A stretch of DNA of 57,024 bases from Lyngbya aestuarii BL J (GCF_000478195.2 NZ_AUZM01000042.1:1-57024); one strand, 5' to 3'; counted from the first letter of the stretch, positions 8,506 to 18,478 are shown. Notes: generated by a model not told the origin, from the sequence alone. Numbers and translations are program-made.

Positions 8506-9087
8506 ATGGAAACTTCTCTAGAGTCGAATCAGATTAGCCCCAAAATAAAATCCAAAGTTTCAGCAACAGAACCCGATTGGAATCGAGAAAAGTTGAAAAA
8601 TTGGTGGTCTCCAAATCGACAACTGATTAAATCAATTCGTCAATATCAAAAATGGCAAAAACAAGGTGGACTTTTTGCTAAATTCTTCAAAAATATACAC
8701 GTCCTAGAGCATCGATTTTGGAGTGTAGCTTCTGGTGCCGATATTCCTTTAAACTGTCAACTGGGTGGAGGGTTAGTGCTGACTCATCCCAATGGAATTG
8801 TTATTCATCCTCAAGCCACGATTGGGCCTAACTGTCTAATTTTACAGCAAGTAACTATTACCAAAGGGGTTCAAATTGGGGGTCATGTTGATATCGGAGC
8901 TGGGGCTAAAATTCTCAAACAAGCTTATATTGGCGATCATGCTAAAATTGGGGCAAATGCTGTTGTGATTTGTGATGTTCCTCCTGGAGCCACAGCCGTC
9001 GGTATTCCCGCTCGGATTATTCCAGCTAAAAACTCAGACAGCAGTGATCATTCCCCACAAACGTTAGAAGATTCCGAAAATCTCTAG
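8506..9087 (+). CDS. Serine-acetyltransferase-type hexapeptide acyltransferase
   Basis: A 193-residue left-handed beta-helix enzyme. After a basic N-terminal 60 residues it shows the CysE-type core: IPLNCQLGGGLVLTHPNGIVIH, then isoleucine-patch repeats (ATIGPNCLILQQVTIT, GGHVDIGAGAKILKQAYIG, AKIGANAVVICDVPPGATAVG) to about residue 175. It should use acetyl-CoA. The short N-terminal domain and its place behind a glycosyltransferase argue for acetylation of a sugar in an exopolysaccharide pathway rather than cysteine synthesis, although a CysE role cannot be excluded. It lies 77 bases after the glycosyltransferase, so co-transcription is likely. It converges on the kinase gene, with only 23 bases between stops. 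Confidence 0.8.
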   Translation: METSLESNQISPKIKSKVSATEPDWNREKLKNWWSPNRQLIKSIRQYQKWQKQGGLFAKFFKNIHVLEHRFWSVASGADIPLNCQLGGGLVLTHPNGIVIHPQATIGPNCLILQQVTITKGVQIGGHVDIGAGAKILKQAYIGDHAKIGANAVVICDVPPGATAVGIPARIIPAKNSDSSDHSPQTLEDSENL

Positions 9088-9110
9088 TAGAAGTACACCC
9101 TTAAATCAAT

Positions 9111-10754
9111 TTATAATCCAAATTTCCGCTTTCGATTGGGTAGAATAGTACGCCAGTTTGTTTTAGCCAGAGCAAGTTGTTGTTCAGAAACTAAAGCATG
9201 AGTTAAATTAGCTCCACACAAGTTAGTCCCTCGCAGATTTGTATAACTCAGATTTGCGTAGGTGAGATTAGCACCCCGGAAATCAGCATTTTCTAAATTG
9301 GCATAACTCAAGCGAGCATGAGTTAAATTGGCATCTTTAAAAATCGCATCTGAGAGAGACGCTCGCGTAAAATCCACTTTAGATAAATCCGCATTTTGAA
9401 AATTTGTCTGTTCTAAGCGAGATTTGGTAAAGTAAGCACCTGAGAATTTTTCACTTCGTAAGTTTAGACCCTGGAGATCACAATCGGTAAAATAGCGTTC
9501 GCCTCTAATATAAGCATCATGTAAACTGGCTTCATCCCAACGATGAAATTTGTTTCTCGCTTGAGTATTGGCAGATGTAAACATAGTCGCCGTTGGAGCG
9601 CCTTGAGTCGCACTGATCCCCCCATCAACAGACGCAAAATTTTCTCCGAGTTGGGTGTATTCTTTTTTCCGACGCCGAGCATTGCGCTCTCGAATTTGTT
9701 TTGCCTGAGATGCAAATGGTCGTAACTCGGTACTCTCGTCATCACAATAGATCGTCGTTTGATTATCTTGTTGATGAGTCTCAACTTGTGTGGGTGCTTC
9801 AGAGACACGAGACTCAGGTTGAATAGATAATCCACCCGAAAAGTCACTGTAGAACTCCGTTTCATGATCCAACGCACCTAAAACTTCTTCGGCCGACTGG
9901 TAACGTTGATAAACAGACATCTCCAACATTTTCTGCAAAATGGCTGCAAAAGAATCACTCACCGACACTAGCGCACGCCACAACACTTCCCCAGTAATCG
10001 GATTATGATCAAGAGAACTCGGAGATTTTCCCGTCATCAAATAAACACAAGTCATCCCTACCGCATAAATATCACTCGCATAGACTGGCCGTAGAGCCAT
10101 CTGTTCTGGGGGTGCAAAACCCGATGTTCCGATGGCAAAATTGGTAAACGCCGTTTGTCCTGTCCCAAATTCTGTAACCTGTTTAACCTCATCTTTCACC
10201 GCCCCAAAATCAATCAAAACCAATCGTTTATCTTGAGCGCGTCTGAGAATATTAGCGGGTTTAATATCACGGTGAATGACTTCGTGGGAGTGAATATAGC
10301 TGAGAATGGGTAAAATTTCTCGTAGAAATGCTTTAATTTCGTCTTCGGTATATACACCCGATTGCTGAACTTCTTCTTTTAAATTACGACCATCAACATA
10401 TTCTTGAACCAAATAAAACTGCTGCTTTCCTGAAAAATAATCAAGCAGTCGAGGAATTTGAGGATGATCACCAATTTTCCCCAAAGTCGTTGCTTCCCGT
10501 TGAAAAAGCTGACGTGCCATTTCTAAAATCCGGGCTGATTTCGCCACAGGGCGGAGTTGCTTGACAACACATTTGGGAGAACCCGGTAAGGACAGATCCT
10601 CTGACAAGAAAGTGGCACCAAACCCACCTTTACCCAAAGGCTTGATCACACGATAGCGATTTCGCAACACCAACTTTGACCGACAGGTTTGACATTGAGA
10701 CGCATCCTCCGGGTTTTCAGGATGGGAACAAGCTGGATTGATACAGTAACTCAT
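9111..10754 (-). CDS. Ser/Thr protein kinase with N-terminal zinc ribbon and C-terminal pentapeptide repeats
   Basis: A 547-residue Hanks-type kinase. Residues 1-25 hold four cysteines (CINPACSHPEN, QCQTC), a likely zinc ribbon. The kinase domain has the glycine loop GKGGFGATF (about 37-45), Lys in CVVKQL, catalytic HRDIKPANIL (about 156-165), DFG in LIDFGAV, and FAPPEQ in the activation segment. From about residue 425 to 525 runs a set of A(D/N)LxxA-type pentapeptides that should form a quadrilateral beta-helix. This layout is typical of cyanobacterial SpkB-like kinases. The long frame begins with a TTG at 10799; I prefer the ATG at 10752-10754 because family members begin MSYCxNPxC. No transmembrane segment, so cytosolic. 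Targets are unknown. Confidence 0.9.
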   Translation of the reverse strand: MSYCINPACSHPENPEDASQCQTCRSKLVLRNRYRVIKPLGKGGFGATFLSEDLSLPGSPKCVVKQLRPVAKSARILEMARQLFQREATTLGKIGDHPQIPRLLDYFSGKQQFYLVQEYVDGRNLKEEVQQSGVYTEDEIKAFLREILPILSYIHSHEVIHRDIKPANILRRAQDKRLVLIDFGAVKDEVKQVTEFGTGQTAFTNFAIGTSGFAPPEQMALRPVYASDIYAVGMTCVYLMTGKSPSSLDHNPITGEVLWRALVSVSDSFAAILQKMLEMSVYQRYQSAEEVLGALDHETEFYSDFSGGLSIQPESRVSEAPTQVETHQQDNQTTIYCDDESTELRPFASQAKQIRERNARRRKKEYTQLGENFASVDGGISATQGAPTATMFTSANTQARNKFHRWDEASLHDAYIRGERYFTDCDLQGLNLRSEKFSGAYFTKSRLEQTNFQNADLSKVDFTRASLSDAIFKDANLTHARLSYANLENADFRGANLTYANLSYTNLRGTNLCGANLTHALVSEQQLALAKTNWRTILPNRKRKFGL

Positions 10755-11172
10755 AGTCTTCGAGAATGCTTCAACTTCAAGTTTAGCGGAGACAGACAAA
10801 ACAGCCCTTAAGCCGACATCATCCGGCTTTCGAGAAACTGATCACGAGCGACAGTGGGTTGAGCGCCGACAGGTCATATAACAACCAGCAGATACACGGA
10901 TATCATGTCTATAGATAGTTTCCCCCTGTCTCTATTATTCACTATAGAAATAAGAATTTCCTGAAAACTTAACCCTATCGGCTCAATTTTTGACGGGTGC
11001 TGAACCTTCCTCTTTCCTTTATGATGAGAACTGGACAATTCAACTCCCTCAACTCAACCCCAATACTGATGATCAAGGAATTCATCTAAAATGAGTCCAC
11101 TTTCAGACACAGACCTTGAGCTGTAAGGTCTAGACCACCTCTAAGCATGAACACTGAACCCCTGATAAAAGA
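10755..11172. other. Divergent spacer between the kinase gene and pheT
   Basis: 418 bases that must contain both promoters. No gene, no tRNA-like fold and no T-box-like or attenuator structure was recognised before pheT. Two CTATAGA-type A/T segments (about 10908-10950) could be promoter elements, but this is weak. Confidence 0.35.
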
Positions 11173-13638
11173 ATGCGTATTTCTCTAAATTGGCTGCGAG
11201 AATTAGTAGACATCGAAATGACTCCCGAACAGTTGGCTGAAACGTTAACTGTAGCTGGCTTTGAAGTTGAAGACATCGAAGATCGCAGCACTTGGGCTGA
11301 TGGCGTTGTTTTAGGAAAAATTTTAGAAGCCACTCCTCACCCCAACGCCGATAAACTCAGAGTTTGTCGAGTTGATATCGGTGACAGCGAACCGCTTAAT
11401 ATTGTCTGTGGCGCACCCAATGCCAAGGCTGATTTAATTGTCGCTGTCGCGACTATCGGGACTTACTTACCCCAGGTTGATCTCAAACTTAAAAAAACAA
11501 AACTGCGGGGCGTTCCTTCTGAGGGAATGATCTGTTCTTTAGCAGAATTAGGGTTAGAAAAAGACTCGGATGGAATTCACGCCTTTGATCTCGAAAACCC
11601 CAAGCTAGGAAGTGATATTCGACCTTTACTCGGTTTGGATGATGTCATTTTAGATGTCACCGCAACTGCGAACCGAGCCGATGGTTTAAGCATGGTGGGA
11701 ATTGCTCGGGAAATCGCGGCTTTAACGGCGGCTTCTTTACGCATTCCGGAAGCGACAGGGCTTTTGATCGAAGACAAAAAAGCGTCTTTGAAATTAGCGG
11801 TTGAGGTGAGTGAATCCCAAGCCTGTCCCATTTATACGGGTACAATCATCGAAGGCATTAAAATTGCCCCCTCTCCTCAGTGGCTCAAACAACGTTTACA
11901 AGCCTCTGGTGTACGACCGATTAATAATGTGGTCGATATTACAAATTATATTATGCTGGAATGGGGACAACCTCTACACGCTTTTGATTTAGATCGACTA
12001 CAAAAAATTACCGCTTCTGAGGATTTAACGATTGGGGTAAGGTTAGGAAAATCGGGGGAATCTCTTAAAACTCTCGATAGCCAAACCCGCAAACTTAAAG
12101 ACGAAACGCTGCTGATTACTGCTAATGATCAACCGATTGCTCTTGCCGGAATTATGGGCGGTGAAGATAGCGAAGTCTACGAAGAAACGCAGAATTTAAT
12201 GTTAGAAGCGGCAGTCTTTAGTTCTGTGGCAATTCGCCGTTCAGCACGGGGTCAAGGACTGCGTACAGAAGCTTCTACTCGTTTTGAACGAGGTGTTAAT
12301 CCGGCTGAATTAGTTCTTGCCTGTTGTCGAGCGATTTCATTAATTACAGAACTCACGGGTGGAGTTTCCACACAACAAGAGTCAGCAAGTAGTATCGTTG
12401 ATGATGTCACTTCTTCTCAAGTTCCTCTGCGTTTGAGTCGGATTAATCAAATTTTAGGTTCTCTAAAACGAGGAGAAAATACGTTAGTTGAATCTTTCCT
12501 ACAACCGGAAGAAGTCGAAGGAATTCTCACCGCTTTGGGTTGTGGTTCGATGCGTCAAACTCCCATCAAAGAGAACAAAGATATTGTTTGGACTGTGACA
12601 GTTCCCGCCTATCGCGCGCGAGATTTAGAACGGGAAATTGATTTAATTGAAGAAGTCGCCCGTCTATATGGTTATGATAATTTTTCTGATACTTTACCCC
12701 ATCAAAGTGTACCGGGTTATCTCACCGAAGATCAGTTGGCTTTGCGACACCTTCGAGCCGCATTTCGAGCCGAGGGACTAACAGAATTAATGCACTATTC
12801 TTTAGTTAAACAAGAAGGAGAAAATCAAGTTGTAATTTCTAATCCTTTATTTGTGGAATATTCCGCTTTACGAACCGAAATGTTATCCGGTTTAATTGAT
12901 GCGTTTGCATTCAACCTAGAAAATGGAAATGGGCCGTTAAATGGCTTTGAAATTGGTCGAGTTTTCTGGAAAGAAACAGAAACTTTTCAAGAAAAAGATG
13001 TGGTTGCGGGAATAATCAGCGGTGATACCACTCAAGGACATTGGACGCGAGGTGGACGAGAACAACCCATTACTTGGTTTGAAGCAAAAGGAATCCTGGA
13101 AGCTATTTTTAAACGGTTGTATTTGTCAGTTGAATACCAAAAAGAAACTCAAATTAAACAATTACATCCCGGAAGAACAGCGTCTTTGGAGTTAAATGGA
13201 AATCATTTAGGTGTTTTTGGTCAGCTTCATCCTCAGCTTCAAGAACAACGAGATTTACCCAAAGAAGTTTATTTATTTGAGTTGAATTTATCGGTTTTAG
13301 TCGCAGCCATGACTCAAGCGGATAATTTAACTCGGAAATTTGGTTCTTTCTCGACTTTTCCGCCTTCTGATCGCGATATTGCGTTCTTTGTTTCGGAGGA
13401 AGTTTCCGTTGCTGATCTAGAAAAATGTATGATTAAAGCAGCCGGAAATTTGTTAGAATCTATTAAACTGTTTGATGAATATAAGGGTGAACACGTTCCT
13501 GAAAGTCAACGCAGTTTAGCCTTTCGTCTGGTTTATCGAGCTAGCGATCGCACGTTAACTGAAGAAGAAGTTGAACCCAAACAGCAAAAGGTTCGTGAGG
13601 CGTTAGTCAAGCATTTTAATGTCAATCTCAGAAGTTAA
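11173..13638 (+). CDS. pheT: Phenylalanine-tRNA ligase beta subunit
   Basis: An 821-residue subunit of the alpha2-beta2 enzyme that charges tRNA-Phe. Domain order is the usual one. N-terminal [14 protein letters not shown] is followed by an EMAP/OB tRNA-binding domain (about 40-150, [10 protein letters not shown] and CGAPNA). The B3/B4 editing region contains [22 protein letters not shown] (about 255-280) and [20 protein letters not shown]. The B5 region carries [16 protein letters not shown] (about 490), followed by the catalytic-like core. A C-terminal anticodon-binding FDX-ACB domain (about 725-821) includes [12 protein letters not shown]. Length is normal. pheS is not adjacent, as is common in cyanobacteria. 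The ATG at 11173 is the only sensible start. Confidence 0.97.
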   Translation: MRISLNWLRELVDIEMTPEQLAETLTVAGFEVEDIEDRSTWADGVVLGKILEATPHPNADKLRVCRVDIGDSEPLNIVCGAPNAKADLIVAVATIGTYLPQVDLKLKKTKLRGVPSEGMICSLAELGLEKDSDGIHAFDLENPKLGSDIRPLLGLDDVILDVTATANRADGLSMVGIAREIAALTAASLRIPEATGLLIEDKKASLKLAVEVSESQACPIYTGTIIEGIKIAPSPQWLKQRLQASGVRPINNVVDITNYIMLEWGQPLHAFDLDRLQKITASEDLTIGVRLGKSGESLKTLDSQTRKLKDETLLITANDQPIALAGIMGGEDSEVYEETQNLMLEAAVFSSVAIRRSARGQGLRTEASTRFERGVNPAELVLACCRAISLITELTGGVSTQQESASSIVDDVTSSQVPLRLSRINQILGSLKRGENTLVESFLQPEEVEGILTALGCGSMRQTPIKENKDIVWTVTVPAYRARDLEREIDLIEEVARLYGYDNFSDTLPHQSVPGYLTEDQLALRHLRAAFRAEGLTELMHYSLVKQEGENQVVISNPLFVEYSALRTEMLSGLIDAFAFNLENGNGPLNGFEIGRVFWKETETFQEKDVVAGIISGDTTQGHWTRGGREQPITWFEAKGILEAIFKRLYLSVEYQKETQIKQLHPGRTASLELNGNHLGVFGQLHPQLQEQRDLPKEVYLFELNLSVLVAAMTQADNLTRKFGSFSTFPPSDRDIAFFVSEEVSVADLEKCMIKAAGNLLESIKLFDEYKGEHVPESQRSLAFRLVYRASDRTLTEEEVEPKQQKVREALVKHFNVNLRS

Positions 13639-13657
13639 TTAAGTTGAGTTTGTTGTT

Positions 13658-13687
13658 TAGAGGTTAGAATCATAAAACTAGCCTCTA
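13658..13687 (+). terminator. Hairpin between pheT and the YciI-like gene
   Basis: TAGAGG-TTAG (13658-13667) pairs with CTAG-CCTCTA (13678-13687) around an A/T loop. There is no T run after it, so it may only weaken or process the transcript. Confidence 0.35.
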
Positions 13688-13711
13688 ACTTAAAATTAGA
13701 TCCTCAAAACA

Positions 13712-13981
13712 ATGCCAAAATATCTTCTGTTTGGAACCTACTGCGATCATGTTTTATCAAAGCGAGAACCCTACCGAAAAGCTCATTTAGAGGGAATTAA
13801 AAAACAAAAGGAAGCCGGAATTGTGGTTACAATTTGCCCCACTCAAGATTTAACAAAAGTTTTTGGAATCTATGAAGCAGAAAACGAAGAAATTGTACGA
13901 CAACTGATTGAATCTGATGTGTATTGGCTGAATGGAATTTGGACAGAATACGAAGTGAAAGAATGGATTCAGGTATTCTAA
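13712..13981 (+). CDS. YciI-like protein
   Basis: An 89-residue single-domain protein of the dimeric alpha/beta (ferredoxin-like) YciI family. It begins MPKYLLFGTYCDHVLSKREPYRKAH, with a conserved His in the RxxHLEGI segment (about residue 25), and continues to GIYEAENEEIVRQLIESDVYWLNG, the usual 'edDPy...gvw' region. Such proteins are small cytosolic enzymes or ligand binders of mostly unknown function. The gene is 73 bases after pheT on the same strand and may be read through from it. No membrane or signal segment. Confidence 0.8.
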   Translation: MPKYLLFGTYCDHVLSKREPYRKAHLEGIKKQKEAGIVVTICPTQDLTKVFGIYEAENEEIVRQLIESDVYWLNGIWTEYEVKEWIQVF

Positions 13982-14486
13982 AATCTAGGAATTAATTTTA
14001 CTCAATTTCATCAGGATTAACGTCTAACTCTCTCAATCGATATAATACCATTTTCCCGACAAATATTTAGATCTAATCGAATATTCACCCCCTTCTATCT
14101 CCGACAAAAACTCTATCATAATCGCTATAATTTCTCCTTCTCAATGAGGTGTATAACTGGGGCGAGTTTTTTTAGAGAGATTTGTTGTTAAAGCTGCTGT
14201 TGATATTATGCGAGTGTTGCTATTCAACCCGTCGTTAAAACCACTGGCTAACTTTCTCCCGTATTATTTTTTGTTTTGTCGAGAGAATTTTAGATGAGTA
14301 ATTTTGCTTATTTACTTTAGATAAAAATCTATCAAAACTTAACACTTTTTTTATACCCGACGATTGTGGCAATTACTGATCCTTCCTTGGTAGAATAGAT
14401 TAAGCAAATCTTAAAAGTCATCATTCTGTTCACTGCGTACATTTTTTTGTATCTTAAGGTTTACTTCATCAACTTTCTCGGAGAGA
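13982..14486. other. 505-base spacer, no supported gene
   Basis: A/T-rich. A frame of 27 codons from an ATG near 14200 (MRVLLFNPSLKPLANFLPYY) is open upstream for a few codons but has no ribosome site, and is probably chance. The last 100 bases before 14487 contain T runs and TATCTTAAG, possibly promoter DNA for the next gene. Confidence 0.4.
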
Positions 14487-14906
14487 ATGAAGACAGGAGA
14501 GAATGATCCCTATAGTGTTTGTCGTTTAAACGAGGATATTGCCAGAATGTTATTTAAATGTGAACTTTGGCCCGGTAGCATCTGTAAATGTGATGTGACC
14601 ATTCACTGTAAGCCCGATGGGAGTAAAGTGATCACCGTTACAGAGTTACCTTGGAACAACGGAATTAGCATCGGTCGAGCCTTCGAGATTTTATTAGACC
14701 AAATTTGTCAAAAATACTACATCGATCCCGAGCGAGTCATGTACTTTGAACGCATCCTCGAACGGGGAAGTTTAGTTGACCGTTGGTTTTTAGTTCATTT
14801 CGATGTCGTCGAAAATAGAGTCTGTAATCCTCATTGGCAAAATGTTAGTTATAGCTTCGTTCGTTCAGCGATGTCACTTTCATTGACGACTCAGGATCGA
14901 TATTAA
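14487..14906 (+). CDS. Conserved-looking hypothetical protein, 139 residues
   Basis: I do not recognise the family. The protein is soluble, with no signal or membrane segment. It looks like a compact alpha/beta domain: a cysteine-bearing start (SVCRLNEDIARMLFKCELWPGSICKC), alternating strands (VTIHCKPDGSKVITVTELPW), a helix (IGRAFEILLDQICQKYYI) and a last strand (LVDRWFLVHFDVVENRVCNP). Normal codon use and the balanced composition support a real gene. The ATG at 14487 has GGAGAG only one base away, which is too close, so translation may start elsewhere. It stands alone, 76 bases before a DUF2780-like gene on the same strand. Confidence 0.6.
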   Translation: MKTGENDPYSVCRLNEDIARMLFKCELWPGSICKCDVTIHCKPDGSKVITVTELPWNNGISIGRAFEILLDQICQKYYIDPERVMYFERILERGSLVDRWFLVHFDVVENRVCNPHWQNVSYSFVRSAMSLSLTTQDRY

Positions 14907-14982
14907 ACCGACAACTCGTGAACCCAGTTGAGCAACTTCATGCAGTTGTGATAAAAGTTGTATATCGTATTGGGAAAACAAG

Positions 14983-15363
14983 ATGGAACTGGTTGAGATC
15001 TTGACTCGTCAACTCGGGGTGCAGGAACAACAAGCCAAAGGAGGAGCCGGACTCCTCTTTCAACTGGCTCAGGAAAAATTGCAAAACGAACAATTTGATC
15101 AAATTGCTCAGTATATTCCGGGTATGGGTGAACTCCTCAGTGCTGCTCCTGAATCTGGGGGAATGGCGAGTGTTTTAGGGGGGTTAGCTTCAGCGATGGG
15201 AGCGCCTGCATCGGTGGGAAATCTGGCGAATTTAGCCGGTGGATTTTCTAAACTGGGTTTAAATACCAGTATGATTAATATGTTTGTGCCGATTATCCTG
15301 TCTTATATTCAAGGAAAAGGGGGCATCGGAGCGAGTCAGTTACTAGAACAAGTTTTAAAATAG
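14983..15363 (+). CDS. DUF2780/VcgC-VcgE-like protein
   Basis: A 126-residue protein matching the DUF2780 pattern: an N-terminal helix (MELVEILTRQLGVQEQQAKGG), QIAQYIPGMGELL (about residues 46-58), a Gly/Ala-rich middle, GGFSKLGLNTSMINMFVPIIL (about 87-107), and a final helix with GGIGASQLLEQVL. The function of the family is unknown. The Gly/Ala-rich middle and hydrophobic helices suggest self-association. It could be co-transcribed with the preceding gene, and a foldback element follows about 50 bases after its stop. Confidence 0.75.
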   Translation: MELVEILTRQLGVQEQQAKGGAGLLFQLAQEKLQNEQFDQIAQYIPGMGELLSAAPESGGMASVLGGLASAMGAPASVGNLANLAGGFSKLGLNTSMINMFVPIILSYIQGKGGIGASQLLEQVLK

Positions 15364-15413
15364 CTTCTGTATAAACTGAATATTTTCTACTCTGAGTTTA
15401 TCCCCCCTAGCCC

Positions 15414-15596
15414 CAGGGCCGTTTCATTCTAGCCCTAAAACTTGATTTGTGGGGAGGTAGGGAGGTGGGGAGGTAGGGAGGTAGGGTTCCGGGGGGGAAT
15501 TTTTATTAATAAAAAGCTATTTTTCATCTCCAAAAAATCCTCTCCCCACCACCCCATCACCCCCGACAATTTTTAACTTAGAATGAAACAGCCCTG
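15414..15596. repeat. 183-base foldback (MITE-like) element with G-rich and C-rich arms
   Basis: Imperfect 18-base terminal inverted repeats lie at 15414-15431 (CAGGGCCGTTTCATTCTA) and 15579-15596 (one mismatch). Inside are a G-rich direct repeat (GGGAGGTGGGGAGGT, about 15452-15500) and a C-rich block (15541-15564), able to pair with each other. No coding frame. The same G-rich unit occurs near 55585-55672. It lies between the convergent DUF2780-like and proline iminopeptidase genes, where such elements are tolerated and may act as terminators. Confidence 0.7.
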
Positions 15597-15654
15597 CGAT
15601 CTTAGGGGGATTTAGGGGGCTTTTTAAGGGGAATTTAGGGGAATTAAAAAACGA

Positions 15655-16596
15655 CTAAACAAAGCGATCGCCCGCTTCGATTAACGCCGAACGAATTCCC
15701 GGTTCACTCATTGAATGTCCCGCATCAGGAACGACTATTAATTCTGCTTCCGGCCAAGCTTGATGAAGCTCCCAAGCGGTTTTCATCGGACAAACCACAT
15801 CATAACGTCCTTGAACAATTGTACTGGGAATCTGACGAATCCGATCTATATTGTTTAAGAGTTGGTCTTCCGGTTTTAAAAAGCCTCCATTAACAAAATA
15901 ATGACATTCGATCCGAGCAAATGCGATCGCAAATTCATCTTGACCAAACTTTTGCTTTAAATTAGCATCAACATAGAGTTTACTGGTACTTCCTTCCCAA
16001 ATAGACCAGGCTTTCGCTGCTTCTAAACGAATATTAAAATCCTCACTATTAAGACGTTGAGAATAAGCTTGCAATAAATTATCTCGTTCTTCTACAGGAA
16101 TAGGTTTGAGATATTCTTCCCAAGCATCAGGAAAAATATAACTTGCTCCTTCTTGATAAAACCAACGAATTTCGGGCGATCGCAATAGAAAAATTCCTCG
16201 TAAAATCAAACCATTACAGCGATCTGGGTGAGTTTGACTGTAGGCTAAAGACAAGGTACTTCCCCAACTTCCCCCAAAAACCACCCATTGTTCAATTCCC
16301 AAACAAGTTCGTAATTTTTCAATATCGGCAACCAGATCCCAAGTTGTATTTTCCCGAAGTTCAGCGTGAGGGATACTGCGCCCACACCCTCGTTGATCAA
16401 ACATAATAATTCGCCATTTTTCGGGATGAAAATATTGACGATATTCGGGTAAACAACCACCCCCCGGCCCACCATGTAAAACAACAACAGGTTTTCCCTT
16501 TGGGTTCCCCGACTGTTCAAAATAAATGGTATGAAGATCGCTAACTTTTAGGGTGCCTTGGATATAAGGTTCAATGGGGGGATAAAGTTCTCGCAT
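15655..16596 (-). CDS. pip: Proline iminopeptidase (peptidase family S33)
   Basis: A 313-residue alpha/beta hydrolase that removes N-terminal proline from peptides in the cytosol. Seen: the HGGPGGG oxyanion motif (about residues 40-47), DQRGCGRS (about 67-74), the nucleophile elbow GGSWGSTL (Ser at about 112), Asp in GRYDVVCP (about 264) and His in DAGHSMSEPG (about 294). Length and order agree with bacterial Pip enzymes. The ATG at 16594-16596 gives the usual MRELYPPIEPY start. It is transcribed alone, convergent with the gene before it. Confidence 0.93.
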   Translation of the reverse strand: MRELYPPIEPYIQGTLKVSDLHTIYFEQSGNPKGKPVVVLHGGPGGGCLPEYRQYFHPEKWRIIMFDQRGCGRSIPHAELRENTTWDLVADIEKLRTCLGIEQWVVFGGSWGSTLSLAYSQTHPDRCNGLILRGIFLLRSPEIRWFYQEGASYIFPDAWEEYLKPIPVEERDNLLQAYSQRLNSEDFNIRLEAAKAWSIWEGSTSKLYVDANLKQKFGQDEFAIAFARIECHYFVNGGFLKPEDQLLNNIDRIRQIPSTIVQGRYDVVCPMKTAWELHQAWPEAELIVVPDAGHSMSEPGIRSALIEAGDRFV

Positions 16597-16685
16597 GGCA
16601 AAAAATTAGAAAACTCACCTGAATTTATCTGAATAAAAAAAGGGTACAGTAGATGCTATATCCCCCTAAATCTCCCGCCCCCGTG

Positions 16686-16703
16686 ACCCCCAATGATGGG
16701 GGT
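16686..16703. terminator. GC hairpin downstream of argH
   Basis: ACCCCCA (16686-16692) and TGGGGGT (16697-16703) form a perfect 7-base stem with a 4-base loop, in the spacer after the argH stop. There is no T tract on either side, so it is a weak or non-classical terminator. Confidence 0.4.
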
Positions 16704-16783
16704 ATTCTGGGGGACTTTGAGAAGATTTCTTTCTAAGAATACGCCCTATTATCGAAACGTACCATTGTTTTCAATTCACGACT

Positions 16784-18178
16784 TTAATTTGAAGCTGAAT
16801 TTAAGCGATCGCGTGCAGCTTTAAGTGATGATCTAACCTGTTCAAACCCTGTTCCTCCGTAGCTATTACGGGCGGAAATCACTTGTTTAGGAGTGATCGC
16901 ATCATAAATATCATTTTCAAACGCCGGATGCAAACTTTTCCATTCTTCTAAGGTTAAATCCTTAAGTAGTTTTCCGGCTTCTAAACAGGTAATAACCACC
17001 TTTCCAACTAAGTTATAAGCTTCGCGGAATGGTACCCCTTTTGTTGCCAAATAGTCGGCGACATCGGTAGCGTTAGAAAAGTCTTCACTAACAGCTTGGG
17101 TTAAACGTTCAGTTTTAAATTCGATTCCTTCTTTTAACAGAATGGTCATCGCTTCTAGACTGCCTTTAACCGTTTTAACGCTATCAAATAAGCCTTCTTT
17201 GTCTTCTTGCAGGTCTTTATTGTAAGCCAAAGGTAAAGCCTTCATGATCACCAGCATAGCCTGTAAATGCCCAAAAACACGCCCTGTTTTTCCGCGTACT
17301 AATTCGGGAATATCGGGGTTTTTCTTTTGGGGCATAATACTCGAACCCGTCGAACAGTTGTCTTTGAGGCTAATAAAACTAAATTCCTGGGATGCCCACA
17401 AAATCATTTCCTCAGATAAGCGACTTAGGTGAACCATAATCAAACTCGCCGCCCCGAGAAATTCAATCGCCCAGTCGCGATCGCTCACGCCGTCCAAACT
17501 ATTAGCATAAACCTTGCCAAATGTCAATAGTTCGGCACTGTAATGGCGATCAATGGGAAAAGTCGTTCCCGCCAAAGCCCCACAACCGAGGGGGGAGATA
17601 TCAACCCGTTTATAGACATCTCCGAGGCGTTCCCAGTCGCGCTGAGTCATTTCCACGTAGGCTAGAAGGTGATGGGCTAAACTCACAGGTTGGGCGCGTT
17701 GGAGGTGCGTATAACCGGGGATAGGCGTTTCAACGTGAACGTCTGCCAGATCGAGTAAAACCCGTTGTAAGTCGAGGAGTTGAGAACGAATTTGTTGAAT
17801 TTGATCGCGAAGATAGAGGCGAGTGTCCGTTCCGACTTGATCGTTGCGAGAGCGTCCCGTATGGAGTTTTTTACCGACATCTCCGGCAATTTCAGTTAAA
17901 CGGCGTTCAACAGCGAAATGAACATCCTCAGCTTCAACTCCGGGGTGAAAATTTCCCTGGCGATATTCTTGACGAATTTGTTCCAAACCTGCAACCAGTT
18001 TTTCACCTTCATCGGAGGAAATAATCCCAGTTTTAGCCAACATTTTGGCATGAGCAATAGAACCGCTCAGATCATACTCGATCAGTTCGATATCAAAGCC
18101 AATACTGGCATTAAAAGTGGCGATCGCTGGATGCAAAGCGGTTTTAAACCGATCACTCCATGTTTTTGGATTGGTCAT
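16784..18178 (-). CDS. argH: Argininosuccinate lyase
   Basis: About 464 residues, catalysing the last step of arginine synthesis (argininosuccinate to arginine plus fumarate). It belongs to the fumarase/aspartase superfamily. Signature region [20 protein letters not shown] lies at about residues 280-299 with the catalytic Ser. Also visible are [16 protein letters not shown] (about 110) and the catalytic-His region [16 protein letters not shown] (about 155). A longer frame reaches 18250, but the ATG at 18176-18178 gives [11 protein letters not shown], the normal family start. The extra hydrophobic 24 codons upstream are not expected. The C-terminus ([19 protein letters not shown]) is complete. 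Confidence 0.96.
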   Translation of the reverse strand: MTNPKTWSDRFKTALHPAIATFNASIGFDIELIEYDLSGSIAHAKMLAKTGIISSDEGEKLVAGLEQIRQEYRQGNFHPGVEAEDVHFAVERRLTEIAGDVGKKLHTGRSRNDQVGTDTRLYLRDQIQQIRSQLLDLQRVLLDLADVHVETPIPGYTHLQRAQPVSLAHHLLAYVEMTQRDWERLGDVYKRVDISPLGCGALAGTTFPIDRHYSAELLTFGKVYANSLDGVSDRDWAIEFLGAASLIMVHLSRLSEEMILWASQEFSFISLKDNCSTGSSIMPQKKNPDIPELVRGKTGRVFGHLQAMLVIMKALPLAYNKDLQEDKEGLFDSVKTVKGSLEAMTILLKEGIEFKTERLTQAVSEDFSNATDVADYLATKGVPFREAYNLVGKVVITCLEAGKLLKDLTLEEWKSLHPAFENDIYDAITPKQVISARNSYGGTGFEQVRSSLKAARDRLNSASN

Positions 18179-18253
18179 CAGAAATAAGAAATAAGAATTA
18201 AGAATTAAATCTTGCTCAAGGCTAGGGGTGAGAAAAACGAGAATTTTCACCTT

Positions 18254-18478
18254 TTAAGGCAAAACACTCCTAATCCACCACCCGACGCCGACTCCGATTA
18301 AAAGCGCCCAAAGTTGACCTGTTTGGAGCAAATTATTCCAGACTTTTTGGACGTTAGCCACCAGGTCTACATCACTTTGTTGAGCGATTACCGTGTAGTT
18401 TGATGAGGACTGCCAGAACCAGTGAGAAAGAGTATTCACACCTATCATTCCATCACATCCTACATCAAGAAGCATCAT
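18254..18478 (-). CDS. Small protein with one C-terminal membrane helix
   Basis: A 74-residue protein starting at ATG 18476-18478, with GAGG 9 bases upstream. The start overlaps the last codons of the phosphatase gene, a translational-coupling arrangement. The middle is polar (QQSDVDLVANVQKVWNNLLQTG), and residues about 55-72 (LWALLIGVGVGWWIRSVLP) form a membrane helix ending with a positive residue. I do not recognise the family. Its position between the SpoIIE-type phosphatase and argH on the same strand suggests a three-gene transcript. It could be a membrane anchor or partner of the phosphatase. Confidence 0.55.
   Translation of the reverse strand: MMLLDVGCDGMIGVNTLSHWFWQSSSNYTVIAQQSDVDLVANVQKVWNNLLQTGQLWALLIGVGVGWWIRSVLP

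Noticed and set aside
10755-11172. tRNA or T-box leader before pheT
   Set aside because: No cloverleaf, no T-box-type conserved bulge, and cyanobacterial pheT genes are not generally T-box controlled.
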